A stretch of 64,000 nucleotides of DNA. It comes from Mycoavidus cysteinexigens_B. Its GTDB lineage: Bacteria > Pseudomonadota > Gammaproteobacteria > Burkholderiales > Burkholderiaceae. How positions within the stretch are numbered: the stretch's first letter is position 1; each line of letters starts with the position of its first letter. The notes beneath the pieces were generated by a model. That model was not told where the DNA came from and ran no database searches. It saw nothing but the letters and a program-made list of their open reading frames with translations. Positions 17,771-26,417 of the stretch are shown piece after piece. Position numbers and translations under genes: made by a program. Where the stretch lies: positions 310,001 to 374,000 of the forward strand of contig JASSUG010000002.1 of the NCBI GenBank assembly GCA_031963465.1, given 5' to 3'.

Positions 17771-19549
17771 TTAATATTCAAACGCTGCACGAATCTTAGC
17801 GCAGATGAGTTCTGGCGCAGCCGTCACCTCTACTAACGTCGGCTGAGCATCCCGACGTCCTTGATATTCAAACTGACTCTCTTTAAGGCCTCGCTCGCTA
17901 ATCACTAGCCGGTGCGGTACGCCAATCAGTTCCCAATCAGCAAACATCACCCCTGGACGCTCGCCACGATCATCCAATATTACATCGATGCCCATCTCAA
18001 GCAACTCCGCGTATAAACCTTGCGCTGCGATTCGCACCGTTTCACTACGCTCATAGCCAATTGGGCATATCACGACCTCGAACGGGGCCATCGCCTCAGG
18101 CCAAATGATGCCACGCGCATCAAAATTCTGCTCGATTGCCGCCCCCAGAATGCGCGTAATGCCAATGCCGTAACATCCCATCACCATTGGCTGCGCCTTG
18201 CCCGACTCATCAAGATAGGTCGCGCCTAATGCTTGCGAATAACGCGTGCCAAGCTGAAACACATGACCCACTTCAATCCCCCGGCAAATGGCCAAGGCTC
18301 CCTTACCATCAGGTGAAGGGTCTCCAGCCACGACATTACGCAGGTCAGCCACCACCGGCTCCGGCAAATCGCGCCCCCAATTCACGCCCGTCAGATGAAA
18401 CCCCGCCTCGTTCGCGCCCACAATAAAATCGCTCATTTTAGCGACAGTCTGATCAGCGAATACTTTGACCGGTTTTGGCGTACCGATCGGACCCAAATAA
18501 CCTGGTCGGGTGCCAAACCATTCAATAATTTCTGCCTCACTGGCCAAACGGTAGCCGGTGGCGCCCGGAAGTTTGCTTAATTTAACTTCATTGAGCGTAT
18601 GGTCGCCACGCAATAGCAGCAACCAAATCTGTGGCGTAGAGCCGCCACTACCATGAGGTGTAAGTGGACTAGCGTCAACCTCCGCGTTAGCATCAATCGC
18701 CAGGACGATCGATTTAACTGTATGTTCAAGCGAAACGCCAAGGAGTGCTGCGACCCTTTCGCATTTCTCAGCGTCCGGCGTAGCCACCTTGGTCAGTGCC
18801 GCTTGCGGCTCGCCACGCTGCTCAATCAATGGCAGTGCATCAGCAGCCTCAACGTTGGCGGCATAGTCTGAAGCCGGACAATACGCAATGGCGTCTTCTC
18901 CCGTATCCGCAATCACATGAAATTCATGCGAGCCAGAACCGCCGATTGCCCCATTATCAGCCGCCACCGCACGAAACACGAGACCAAGTCGCTTAAAAAT
19001 GCGTCCATAAGCCGCATACATTTTCTGGTATGAGCGCTCTAACCCCGCATTATCCGGATCAAAGGAATAGGCATCTTTCATGGTAAATTCACGTCCGCGC
19101 ATGACCCCAAAACGTGGCCGGATTTCATCGCGAAATTTGGTTTGAATTTGATAAAAAGTGACTGGCATTTGCCGATAGCTTTTGATTTCTTTACGGGCAA
19201 TATCAGTGATCACTTCCTCATGCGTGGGTCCAATCACAAAATCACGCTGATGCCGATCTTTCAAGCGCAACAGTTCTGGTCCGTATTGGGTCCAACGCTG
19301 CGATTCTTGCCATAACTCAGCAGGTTGCACCGCCGGCATCAGCAATTCAAGCGCCCCCGCTCGATTCATCTCTTCACGTACAATCGCTTCGATTTTACGC
19401 ACCGCCCGCAACCCCAATGGCATGTAAGTATAAATACCACCAGCGACGCGCCGAATCATACCAGCGCGCAGCATCAGTTGGTGACTAGCAATCTCAGCGT
19501 CTGCGGGCGCATCTTTAAGTGTGTTGATAAAAAAACCAGAGGCCTTCAT
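17771..19549 (-). CDS. proS: Prolyl-tRNA synthetase (bacterial type)
   Basis: This 592-residue class II synthetase charges tRNA-Pro. It has the N-terminal catalytic core (ASHQLMLRAGMIRRVAGGIYT, PTHEEVITD), an INS editing-domain insertion and the C-terminal anticodon-binding domain. The order is as in E. coli. A Ser/Gly/Pro-rich stretch near residues 283-305 (ASPLTPHGSGGSTPQ) looks like a lineage-specific insertion in the editing domain. Confidence 0.97.
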   Translation of the reverse strand: MKASGFFINTLKDAPADAEIASHQLMLRAGMIRRVAGGIYTYMPLGLRAVRKIEAIVREEMNRAGALELLMPAVQPAELWQESQRWTQYGPELLRLKDRHQRDFVIGPTHEEVITDIARKEIKSYRQMPVTFYQIQTKFRDEIRPRFGVMRGREFTMKDAYSFDPDNAGLERSYQKMYAAYGRIFKRLGLVFRAVAADNGAIGGSGSHEFHVIADTGEDAIAYCPASDYAANVEAADALPLIEQRGEPQAALTKVATPDAEKCERVAALLGVSLEHTVKSIVLAIDANAEVDASPLTPHGSGGSTPQIWLLLLRGDHTLNEVKLSKLPGATGYRLASEAEIIEWFGTRPGYLGPIGTPKPVKVFADQTVAKMSDFIVGANEAGFHLTGVNWGRDLPEPVVADLRNVVAGDPSPDGKGALAICRGIEVGHVFQLGTRYSQALGATYLDESGKAQPMVMGCYGIGITRILGAAIEQNFDARGIIWPEAMAPFEVVICPIGYERSETVRIAAQGLYAELLEMGIDVILDDRGERPGVMFADWELIGVPHRLVISERGLKESQFEYQGRRDAQPTLVEVTAAPELICAKIRAAFEY

Positions 19550-19658
19550 TTAATTTCCCAAGCAGGGTGTAAAAAAACCGGCGCTGTGGACTAAGATCGT
19601 ACACCGCGCCCGCTATTGTTTATAATCGAGCTATTTTAAAGGATTCAAGGGTAGTTGT

Positions 19659-20195
19659 ATGCTTGATCGCGATGGCTTTCGCCCAAACGTCGGCATCATT
19701 CTCTTAAACGCACGCAATGACGTGTTTTGGGGCAAACGGATCCGCGAGCACTCGTGGCAATTCCCGCAAGGCGGCATCCAATATGGCGAAACCCCGATAC
19801 AAGCAATGTATCGGGAGTTATATGAAGAGACTGGCCTAAAACCCGAACATGTCAAAGTCCTTGGCCGCACACGCGACTGGCTGCGTTATGAGGTGCCGGA
19901 CAGATATATCAAGCGCGATGCGCGTGGCCATTATCGTGGGCAAAAACAAATTTGGTTTTTGTTGCGCATGGTCGGCCGCGACTGCGATATTTGCTTGCGC
20001 GCCACAGGACAACCGGAATTTGATGCGTGGCGCTGGCATCAATATTGGGTGCCGCGCGAGGCGGTGATTGAATTTAAACGTGAGGTGTATCAACTGGCGT
20101 TGACTGAATTGTCGCGCTTTGTCCACCATTTGCCAATCCGCGCAGAGAAGCAGCCTATCGATACTACGCCACCGGCATTAGTAGAAAGCGGCTAA
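19659..20195 (+). CDS. rppH: RNA pyrophosphohydrolase (Nudix)
   Basis: This 178-residue enzyme removes pyrophosphate from mRNA 5' ends and so starts decay. The Nudix box is complete: GGIQYGETPIQAMYRELYEE. The N-terminus MLDRDGFRPNVGIILLN is typical, and the C-terminal tail is short compared with Burkholderia homologues I recall. It is divergent from proS. A TATAAT at 19621-19626 is a plausible -10 element, but the -35 is weak. Confidence 0.94.
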   Translation: MLDRDGFRPNVGIILLNARNDVFWGKRIREHSWQFPQGGIQYGETPIQAMYRELYEETGLKPEHVKVLGRTRDWLRYEVPDRYIKRDARGHYRGQKQIWFLLRMVGRDCDICLRATGQPEFDAWRWHQYWVPREAVIEFKREVYQLALTELSRFVHHLPIRAEKQPIDTTPPALVESG

Positions 20196-20200
20196 TGCTG

Positions 20201-20268
20201 CTGGCGCGCTGGCTAACGTTAGCTTAAAACCAGACTGGCGCGCTAGATAATGTTAGCTTAAAACCAGA
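20201..20268. repeat. 34-bp tandem duplication spanning the proB stop codon
   Basis: Copy A (20201-20234) and copy B (20235-20268) both begin CTGGCGCGCT and end GTTAGCTTAAAACCAGA, differing at only a few positions. Copy B contains the last codons and stop of proB; copy A is an untranslated second copy of that gene end. Confidence 0.9.
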
Positions 20269-21359
20269 TTGTCGCGATGAATCAGCTCCGGCTCAAGCAT
20301 ATAACCCAGGACAGCCTCGATTTCGCTGCTGGGCCGGCGCTGAATCAGTCGCGCTTCTGTGCTGCTATAGTTGGTCAGCCCTCGCGCCACTTCTTGGCCC
20401 GCTGGACTTAGGCAAACAATCACTTCGCCGCGCGCAAACACGCCTTGTACTTTCACAATACCGATTGGCAGTAGGCTTTTGCCTTCCCGCGCGAGCTTAG
20501 CGCATGCGCCATCATCAATCACAACATGGCCGCGCACTTGTAAGTGATCCGCCATCCATTGCTTACGCGCAGCCATTCGCGCCGTGCGCGCGATCAGCTG
20601 AGTGCCAATTGCTTCCCCCCCTGCAAGCCGGGTCAGCACATCAGGCTCGCGCCCACTCGCAATCACCGTACATGCCCCACTATGCGCGGCCCGCTTAGCC
20701 GCGAGTATTTTAGTGAGCATGCCACCACGGCCAATATGCGTGCCGGCGCCGCCTGCCATCACTTCAAGGGCAGGATCCCCAGCTTCGGCCACAGCCACGA
20801 ACGCCGCATTGGCACCCTGGCGCGGGTCGGCGGTATAAAGACCACGCTGGTCAGTTAAAATGATCAGCGCCTCAGCCTCTATGAGATTGGTTACGAGAGC
20901 GCCTAGCGTATCGTTATCGCCAAATTTAATTTCATCGGTAATGACGGTATCGTTTTCATTAATGATTGGCACCACTCCTAGACGCAACAATGTCAGCAGG
21001 GTCGAGCGAGCGTTTAAATAACGTTCACGCTCAGCCAGATCAGCATGAGTCAGAAGAATTTGCGCGCTACGCAACTGGTATGCATTGAAATGACTTTCAT
21101 ACGCTTGCGCCAACCCAACTTGGCCAACTGCCGCTGCCGCCTGCAATTCGTCAATCTCACGCGGACGGCGGCTCCAGCCAAGGCGTTGCATCCCTTCGGC
21201 AATCGCCCCTGAACTCACCAGCACGACCTCTTTACCGAGTCTGCGCAAACCGGCGATTTGCTCAGCCCAGCTACGCATCACGTCATGGTCGAGGCCACGC
21301 CCGTCATTGGTCACCAGGCTTGAGCCCACCTTAATCACCAGGCGTTTGGCGACAGCCAT
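20253..21359 (-). CDS. proB: Glutamate 5-kinase
   Basis: Starting at the ATG 21359 (MAVAKRLVIKVGSSLVTNDG) the protein is 368 residues: an amino-acid kinase domain (SSGAIAEGMQRLGW, NENDTVITDEIKFGDND, GGMLTK) plus a C-terminal PUA domain (GLTNYSSTEARLI). It phosphorylates glutamate, the first step of proline synthesis. The frame stays open upstream to 21443, but those extra codons lie over the obgE 3' repeat and are rejected. It is 19 bp downstream of obgE in the same operon. Confidence 0.95.
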   Translation of the reverse strand: MAVAKRLVIKVGSSLVTNDGRGLDHDVMRSWAEQIAGLRRLGKEVVLVSSGAIAEGMQRLGWSRRPREIDELQAAAAVGQVGLAQAYESHFNAYQLRSAQILLTHADLAERERYLNARSTLLTLLRLGVVPIINENDTVITDEIKFGDNDTLGALVTNLIEAEALIILTDQRGLYTADPRQGANAAFVAVAEAGDPALEVMAGGAGTHIGRGGMLTKILAAKRAAHSGACTVIASGREPDVLTRLAGGEAIGTQLIARTARMAARKQWMADHLQVRGHVVIDDGACAKLAREGKSLLPIGIVKVQGVFARGEVIVCLSPAGQEVARGLTNYSSTEARLIQRRPSSEIEAVLGYMLEPELIHRDNLVLS

Positions 21360-21378
21360 CGCCGGCTGCGAGGTAGGC

Positions 21379-22524
21379 TTAGACAGAGCCTGCATCGTCG
21401 GCATCGATTGGCGGCCCATCCCGAAAGCCTGCATCGTCGGCATCTATCGGCGGCCCGTCCCGAAAGCGTGCATCCAGCGCTAACTGCTCGGCTTCAGCAG
21501 CACGGCCGGCGGGTCCATGCTCGGCAAGGTAGTCATAAATGGCATAAGTCACCGCTTCACAACCTTGCCCATTCAGCGCAGAAATGCCAAACACCGGCCC
21601 CTCCCAGCCAAAGCGTTTAACAAACTCGGCAATCTGTGCCGTGCGCGAATCCTCCGGCACCATATCGATTTTGTTAAGCACCAACCAACGCGGCTTGGTG
21701 TAAAGTTCAGTATCGTATTTGCGCAACTCATTCACAATTGCCCGTGCTTCTGCAACCGGATCAACGCCTTCATCAAAAGGCGCCATATCAACTAAATGCA
21801 ATAACAAGCTAGTGCGCTGCAAATGCTTCAAAAAACGATGGCCGAGTCCGGCCCCTTCAGCAGCGCCCTCAATCAAACCTGGAATATCGGCAATCACAAA
21901 ACTTTTACTAGGGCCGACCCGCACAACGCCTAAATTAGGCGCAAGCGTGGTAAATGGATAGTCGGCTATTTTTGGCCGAGCATTGGAAACGGACGCGATA
22001 AAAGTCGATTTACCGGCATTAGGCATACCTAATAGGCCGACATCCGCCAGTATTTTTAATTCCAGGCGAAGCAGCCGATATTCGCCCTCCTTGCCTTCTG
22101 TCTTTTGGCGCGGCGCGCGATTCGTGCTCGACTTGAAATGCAGGTTGCCTAAGCCGCCACTCCCGCCTTGAGCAAGCGTGACGCGCTGTTCATGCTCCGT
22201 CAAATCTGCAACGGTTTCACCGGTGTTAAGATCCGTGATAATCGTACCCACTGGCATACGCAACGTAATATCTTCGCCGCTTTTACCGTAACAATCGGCG
22301 CCACGTCCGTTCTGGCCTCTACCCCCCAGATGCTTTTTAGCATAGCGGAAATCAATCAAAGTATTAATATTACGGTCGGCAATAGCGTAGACACTACCGC
22401 CTCGTCCGCCATCCCCCCCATCCGGCCCGCCAAACGGGATGAATTTCTCGCGCCGCATCGATGCGCTGCCATTACCACCATCGCCACCGAAGACTTCTAT
22501 CTTTACTTCATCAATGAATTTCAT
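21379..22524 (-). CDS. obgE: Obg GTPase, ribosome assembly
   Basis: The 381-residue protein has the Gly-rich Obg fold at residues 1-158 (GGDGGNGSASMRREKF), the G domain with GMPNAGKSTFIASV, DIPGLIEGAAEGAGLG and NKIDM, and a short C-terminal tail. It acts in 50S assembly and stress control. The tail ends in two copies of a 13-residue unit starting FRDGPPID (residues about 354-379), encoded by a 39-bp duplication. Confidence 0.97.
   Translation of the reverse strand: MKFIDEVKIEVFGGDGGNGSASMRREKFIPFGGPDGGDGGRGGSVYAIADRNINTLIDFRYAKKHLGGRGQNGRGADCYGKSGEDITLRMPVGTIITDLNTGETVADLTEHEQRVTLAQGGSGGLGNLHFKSSTNRAPRQKTEGKEGEYRLLRLELKILADVGLLGMPNAGKSTFIASVSNARPKIADYPFTTLAPNLGVVRVGPSKSFVIADIPGLIEGAAEGAGLGHRFLKHLQRTSLLLHLVDMAPFDEGVDPVAEARAIVNELRKYDTELYTKPRWLVLNKIDMVPEDSRTAQIAEFVKRFGWEGPVFGISALNGQGCEAVTYAIYDYLAEHGPAGRAAEAEQLALDARFRDGPPIDADDAGFRDGPPIDADDAGSV
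21388..21465 (-). repeat. Two 39-bp tandem units at the 3' end of obgE
   Basis: The units 21388-21426 and 21427-21465 both start GCCTGCATCGTCGGCATC on the plus strand and differ at about three positions. The duplication keeps frame and extends the acidic ObgE tail by 13 residues. Confidence 0.92.
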
Positions 22525-22686
22525 TGTGTTTATTCAACCCGCTTTAATTGCCCATTCACCTAAAATAGGCTACAAATCCATTGTAGTTCTAATTGACCCT
22601 AGTTTGCACAATTCGGTCCGCCGTCGCCTCGCGCAGCGATCTGCTTACAGTAGCAGCCTACCACTGATTAGATTGAGCGCATTAAC

Positions 22687-22720
22687 GCAAAAGGCCCCGC
22701 TTGCTGGCGGAGCCTTTTGC
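22687..22720 (-). terminator. Intrinsic terminator between rpmA and obgE
   Basis: GCAAAAGGCCCCGC (22687-22700) pairs with GCGGAGCCTTTTGC (22707-22720), with one mismatch and a 6-nt loop. Read on the minus strand it has the form AAAGGCTCCGC-loop-GCGGGGCCTTTT, a common intrinsic terminator shape, placed just after rpmA. The remaining 230-bp gap shows no gene. Confidence 0.75.
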
Positions 22721-22757
22721 ATTGAGCCGGAAAAACCGGACGACTACGTGATCTGCG

Positions 22758-23021
22758 TTAAACAGCTACAGCAACCACGTTGACCATCTTCTTGCTCGCT
22801 TTGCCTTTAATGGTGAAACATACGTGGCCATCAGCCAATGCATACAGCGTATGATCTTTACCAATGCCGACATTCTCGCCGGGATGCATCCGCGTACCGC
22901 GCTGGCGCACAATAATGCCGCCCGCATTGATTGCCTGGCCGCCATATACTTTAACGCCAAGCCGTTTTGACTCTGAGTCGCGGCCATTACGTGATGACCC
23001 GCCTGCTTTTTTGTGTGCCAT
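22758..23021 (-). CDS. rpmA: 50S ribosomal protein L27
   Basis: The 87-residue bL27 begins MAHKKAGGSSRNGRDSESK, near-identical to other proteobacteria, and includes GGIIVRQRGTRMHPGENVG. It reaches the peptidyl-transferase centre of the 50S subunit. It lies 20 bp after rplU in the usual rplU-rpmA operon and ends before a terminator. Confidence 0.98.
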   Translation of the reverse strand: MAHKKAGGSSRNGRDSESKRLGVKVYGGQAINAGGIIVRQRGTRMHPGENVGIGKDHTLYALADGHVCFTIKGKASKKMVNVVAVAV

Positions 23022-23041
23022 GAGTAACTCCTTAGACCGCT

Positions 23042-23353
23042 TTAACCGTTAATTGCGTCAATGCGCACTTCAGTATAGTTCTGCCGATGGCCAGCATGCC
23101 TTTGATAGTGCTTGCGGCGACGCATTTTGAAGATCGTGACCTTCTGATGCCGCCCTTGGGCAACAACGGTAACCTTGACGCTAGCTCCACTCACCAGTGG
23201 CGCGCCGAATCTTATTGATTCACCTTCGCCAATTGCTAATACCTGGTCAAGAGTCACTTCTGCGCCAATGTCTGCCGGTATCTGTTCTATTTTCAATTTT
23301 TCGCCGGCTGCAACTTTATATTGCTTACCACCGGTTTTTATGACCGCGTACAT
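23042..23353 (-). CDS. rplU: 50S ribosomal protein L21
   Basis: The 103-residue bL21 begins MYAVIKTGGKQYKVAAGEKL and ends with the conserved KMRRRKHYQRHAGHRQNYTE region. The length is normal. It leads the rplU-rpmA operon. Confidence 0.98.
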   Translation of the reverse strand: MYAVIKTGGKQYKVAAGEKLKIEQIPADIGAEVTLDQVLAIGEGESIRFGAPLVSGASVKVTVVAQGRHQKVTIFKMRRRKHYQRHAGHRQNYTEVRIDAING

Positions 23354-23456
23354 TGTGTGTACCTCATTAATAAATTAATCGTTTAATTTCTTCGGCTTTA
23401 CGCACGAAAAGGCAGTATTGTATAGTGATTCAGGTATTGAGTCAAAAATACAAAAA

Positions 23457-23753
23457 TCAGGAAGGTAACTCTTTCAGCGAATGCGACTTGAGCCAATCCG
23501 CCAAAGCAGCATTCATACGGGTTTGCCAGCCAGGGCCTGACGCACGAAAAACAGCCAAAATATCAAGATCGAAGCGCACGGAAACCTGCTCTTTGGTCGG
23601 TGCTTTCTGTGCGCCACGCTGGCCGCGTAACCGGCGGAAATCTTCAAGACCTAGATGTGGAGTAGCATCCGCCCAAAAAGCCGCCGCTTCTTTTTCATCG
23701 TTCGCTTTATACGGTACGTCATCAAACGTTTTGGAAATAGATTTTGCGTTCAT
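23457..23753 (-). CDS. brnA: BrnA-type antitoxin
   Basis: The 98-residue protein ends in a ribbon-helix-helix-like segment (TKEQVSVRFDLDILAVFRA, WQTRMNAALADWL), as in the BrnA/CopG antitoxins that bind DNA and the BrnT toxin. Its start overlaps the brnT end by 32 nt. The brnT-then-brnA order and small sizes fit a type II toxin-antitoxin pair. It lies about 100 bp upstream of rplU on the same strand. Confidence 0.85.
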   Translation of the reverse strand: MNAKSISKTFDDVPYKANDEKEAAAFWADATPHLGLEDFRRLRGQRGAQKAPTKEQVSVRFDLDILAVFRASGPGWQTRMNAALADWLKSHSLKELPS

Positions 23754-23988
23754 ATTTTTCGGCCTTTCTGCAAGAAATTAGATGGGCTCCCGCGTCGCGG
23801 TCAGTCCATACTAGAACAATAGCCTCACCATGCAGCATACCCAAGCTGATTAGCCGTTGCTCACCGTAGGCTTTATGACTGTCTTCCCGCGTCAACATTG
23901 GTGCATCGAAAATCTCTGCACACTCAGCAAGGTTAATCCCATGCTTCTCAAGGTTGATTTTCCGCTTGGCTTCATTATAGGTTACCAT
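23722..23988 (-). CDS. brnT: BrnT-type ribonuclease toxin
   Basis: The 88-residue protein shows the BrnT pattern: NLEKHGINLAECAEIFD at the N-terminus, GEQRLISLGMLHGEAIVLVW in the middle and ISCRKAEKYERKIY at the C-terminus. BrnT is a RelE-fold mRNA-cleaving toxin. It precedes and overlaps brnA. The frame is intact, so the pair may be active. Confidence 0.87.
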   Translation of the reverse strand: MVTYNEAKRKINLEKHGINLAECAEIFDAPMLTREDSHKAYGEQRLISLGMLHGEAIVLVWTDRDAGAHLISCRKAEKYERKIYFQNV

Positions 23989-23999
23989 AATTTAATTGC

Positions 24000-24332
24000 A
24001 TCTACAATTTAATAAATAACCAGCATTCGAAAATGTCCATGCGCACTCCGTACATAGATATTTGGCATTAGAAATTTTTGAAAACAAAGAGGATGAATGA
24101 TTGACATACTGTATCCTCGCTGCCCTGGTTTTGCTATATATCAAAAGTTATAGACTACGTTAGTCTATGCGACCACAATGAAGGGTTCTTATAGAGGCCT
24201 GGAATCTATCTACTACAACACTATTTAGCAACTGAATCACTCAATGATAAAATACGCAACCACAAAGAATTATCATATCGCTAGGCTAGACCAAGCCTAG
24301 TTGATCCCTGTTTATATATAACGGAGTCCCGG
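24000..24332. promoter_or_regulatory. 330-bp gap with two palindromes upstream of the cytochrome genes
   Basis: No gene is visible. ATAGACTA-CGT-TAGTCTAT (24150-24168) is a perfect 8-bp inverted repeat. CTAGGCT-AGACCA-AGCCTAG (24281-24300) lies 32 bp before the GTG start of the first cytochrome gene. Both are candidate operators or leader hairpins for the cytochrome genes and the divergent brnT. The region is AT-rich compared with its neighbours. Confidence 0.5.
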
Positions 24333-25055
24333 GTGGCTTTAAAACCTATTTTTTACCGCATTTTGGCGGTCCTAGTTGTGAGTAGCAGCGCATGGTTTAA
24401 TCTCGCACATGCTGAAACCCCTTCCCTACGGGCCCCCGATACAATTGCTGCGCGCGTGCAGGCGTGCGCTATCTGTCATGGCAACCAAGGGGAAGGCACC
24501 GACAATGATTACTTCCCCCGCTTAGCCGGCAAACCCGCCGATTATCTGTACAACCAGTTGAAACATTTTCGTGAAGGCCGGCGCAAATATGCGCCAATGA
24601 ATTACCTCGTCACCTATCTTTCTGACGATTATCTACGTGAAATCGCGGTGTATTACGCCAACCTACATCCACCCTACCCAGCCCCTGAGCCGTCCAATTT
24701 GCCGCTGTCACAGCTTGAACGCGGTCGGCGGATTGCCCTTCATGGGGACTCGTCTAAGAACGTACCTGCATGTATTGCGTGCCATGGTCAAGCACTCACC
24801 GGAGTGGAGCCCGCTATTCCAGGCCTAGTTGGCTTACACGCTGATTACATCAGCGCCCAACTCGGTGCCTGGCGCTCAGGCATACGCCATTCGGCAGCTC
24901 CCGATTGCATGCATACGGTTGCGATCCAGCTGAGTGATACCGATATCCGTGCTGTCTCCACCTGGCTTGCGATGCAACCAGCACCTCCCAATGCCGCCCC
25001 CGCTCCAGCAGGCTCACTAAAATTGCCGCTCTCATGTGGCAGCCAGCCTCACTGA
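24333..25055 (+). CDS. Di-heme cytochrome c (c4-like), exported
   Basis: The 240-residue protein starts at a GTG preceded by ACGGAG. A signal peptide (ILAVLVVSSSAWFNLAHAE) leads into two cytochrome c domains with heme motifs CAICHG and CIACHG. Distal Met regions such as YAPMNYLV are visible. It resembles periplasmic cytochrome c4 and the small partner of alcohol or gluconate dehydrogenase cytochromes. It is followed after 38 bp by a tri-heme cytochrome, so the two form an operon. Confidence 0.88.
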   Translation: MALKPIFYRILAVLVVSSSAWFNLAHAETPSLRAPDTIAARVQACAICHGNQGEGTDNDYFPRLAGKPADYLYNQLKHFREGRRKYAPMNYLVTYLSDDYLREIAVYYANLHPPYPAPEPSNLPLSQLERGRRIALHGDSSKNVPACIACHGQALTGVEPAIPGLVGLHADYISAQLGAWRSGIRHSAAPDCMHTVAIQLSDTDIRAVSTWLAMQPAPPNAAPAPAGSLKLPLSCGSQPH

Positions 25056-25093
25056 GTTAAAAGCGCCATTTTAGAAAAATCAAGGAACTCAGC

Positions 25094-26407
25094 ATGCAAC
25101 GTAAGACCTTATTCGGATTGTTAGCCGCCGCACTATTAGCGCTCATCCTTGCCGCCGTGGCTATGTTTACCCCTATACTGTGGCGGAGTAACGCCCCAAC
25201 TTCCAGCCATAGTGGCCCCGCTAGCACCCCCGCTAAACAAGCCGAGTTAATCAAGTACGGCCACTATCTTGCGCGCGCGGGAGATTGTATTGCCTGCCAT
25301 ACGGTGCGGGGTGGCCAGCAGTTTGCCGGCGGCCTTCCTATGCCGACACCATTTGGCACCCTATATACGCCCAACATTACCCCTGACAACGAAACCGGGA
25401 TTGGTACCTGGAGCTCAGACGATTTCTATCGCGCCATGCATAACGGGCGCTCAAAAGATGGTAGCTTGCTCTATCCAGCCTTTCCGTTCCCCAGCTACAC
25501 CAATGTTACCCGCGCCGATTCCGATGCAATCTATGCCTATTTGCGTTCAGTACCCGCCATTAAGCAACCGAACCGGCCTAATGAGATGCGGTTTCCGTTC
25601 AATAATCGCAGCCTCTTGATCGGCTGGCGCACGCTTTTTTTCTCTGAAGGGGAGTTTCAGCCCGACCCAACTCAATCAGTTGAATGGAATCGCGGCGCGT
25701 ATCTGGTTGAAGGCCTAGGTCACTGCGCGATGTGTCACACCAGCATTAACGCGCTGGGGGGTTCCGACCAAAGCGCAGCCTTTGGCGGGGGCTTAATCCC
25801 ATTACAGAATTGGTATGCCCCTTCATTAACGTCAGATAAAGAAACCGGTCTTGGCGATTGGCAGCTCCAGCATATCGACGATCTGTTAAAAACCGGCGTT
25901 TCACAACGCAGTGCCGTCTTTGGGCCAATGGCCGAAGTTGTGCACAATAGCTTGCAGTATATGTCTGATAAAGATATTCGCGCTATGTCAGTGTATCTGA
26001 AAGCCTTACCGCAAAAAGGGGAGCCGCCCGAACCTGTGCAGCTTGTTACCTCAGCAGCATTTGGCGCCAAGCTCTTTGCCCAAGGCGAAAAAATTTACAC
26101 GCAACAGTGTGCTAGTTGCCACGAAGCAAATGGGCGTGGCCAGCCTCCCGCATACCCGCCGCTGGCAGACAATCATTCAATTCAAATGCACTCGGCCGTT
26201 AACCCGATTCGGATGGTGCTCAATGGCGGCTACCCCCCCTCCACTACCGGCAATCCACGGCCATACGGAATGCCGCCCTTTGCCCAGCAATTGTCTGATG
26301 AAGAGGTTGCAGCCGTGGTAACCTATATTCGAATGTCCTGGGGCAATCACGGTACATCCGTGTCGCCACAGCAGGTCAATGATTTGCGCTCGGCGCCACT
26401 CGAGTAA
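25094..26407 (+). CDS. Tri-heme membrane-anchored cytochrome c (dehydrogenase cytochrome subunit type)
   Basis: The 437-residue protein has an N-terminal hydrophobic anchor (LFGLLAAALLALILAAVAMF) and three heme motifs: CIACHT, CAMCHT and CASCHE. The domain order and PMPTPFGTLYTPNITPDNETG match cytochrome subunits of membrane-bound alcohol, aldehyde or gluconate dehydrogenases, which pass electrons from a periplasmic dehydrogenase to ubiquinone or an oxidase. No dehydrogenase subunit lies nearby, so the partner is unknown. A ribosome-binding site AAGGAA precedes the ATG. Confidence 0.88.
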   Translation: MQRKTLFGLLAAALLALILAAVAMFTPILWRSNAPTSSHSGPASTPAKQAELIKYGHYLARAGDCIACHTVRGGQQFAGGLPMPTPFGTLYTPNITPDNETGIGTWSSDDFYRAMHNGRSKDGSLLYPAFPFPSYTNVTRADSDAIYAYLRSVPAIKQPNRPNEMRFPFNNRSLLIGWRTLFFSEGEFQPDPTQSVEWNRGAYLVEGLGHCAMCHTSINALGGSDQSAAFGGGLIPLQNWYAPSLTSDKETGLGDWQLQHIDDLLKTGVSQRSAVFGPMAEVVHNSLQYMSDKDIRAMSVYLKALPQKGEPPEPVQLVTSAAFGAKLFAQGEKIYTQQCASCHEANGRGQPPAYPPLADNHSIQMHSAVNPIRMVLNGGYPPSTTGNPRPYGMPPFAQQLSDEEVAAVVTYIRMSWGNHGTSVSPQQVNDLRSAPLE

Positions 26408-26417
26408 AAAAGGCGGA

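Noticed and set aside
21360..21443. Longer N-terminus for ProB
   Set aside because: The extra codons lie over the obgE 3' repeat and are not like ProB; the ATG at 21359 gives the family start.
23425..23781. Plus-strand frame opposite brnA/brnT
   Set aside because: Antisense shadow; the minus-strand frames match BrnA and BrnT.
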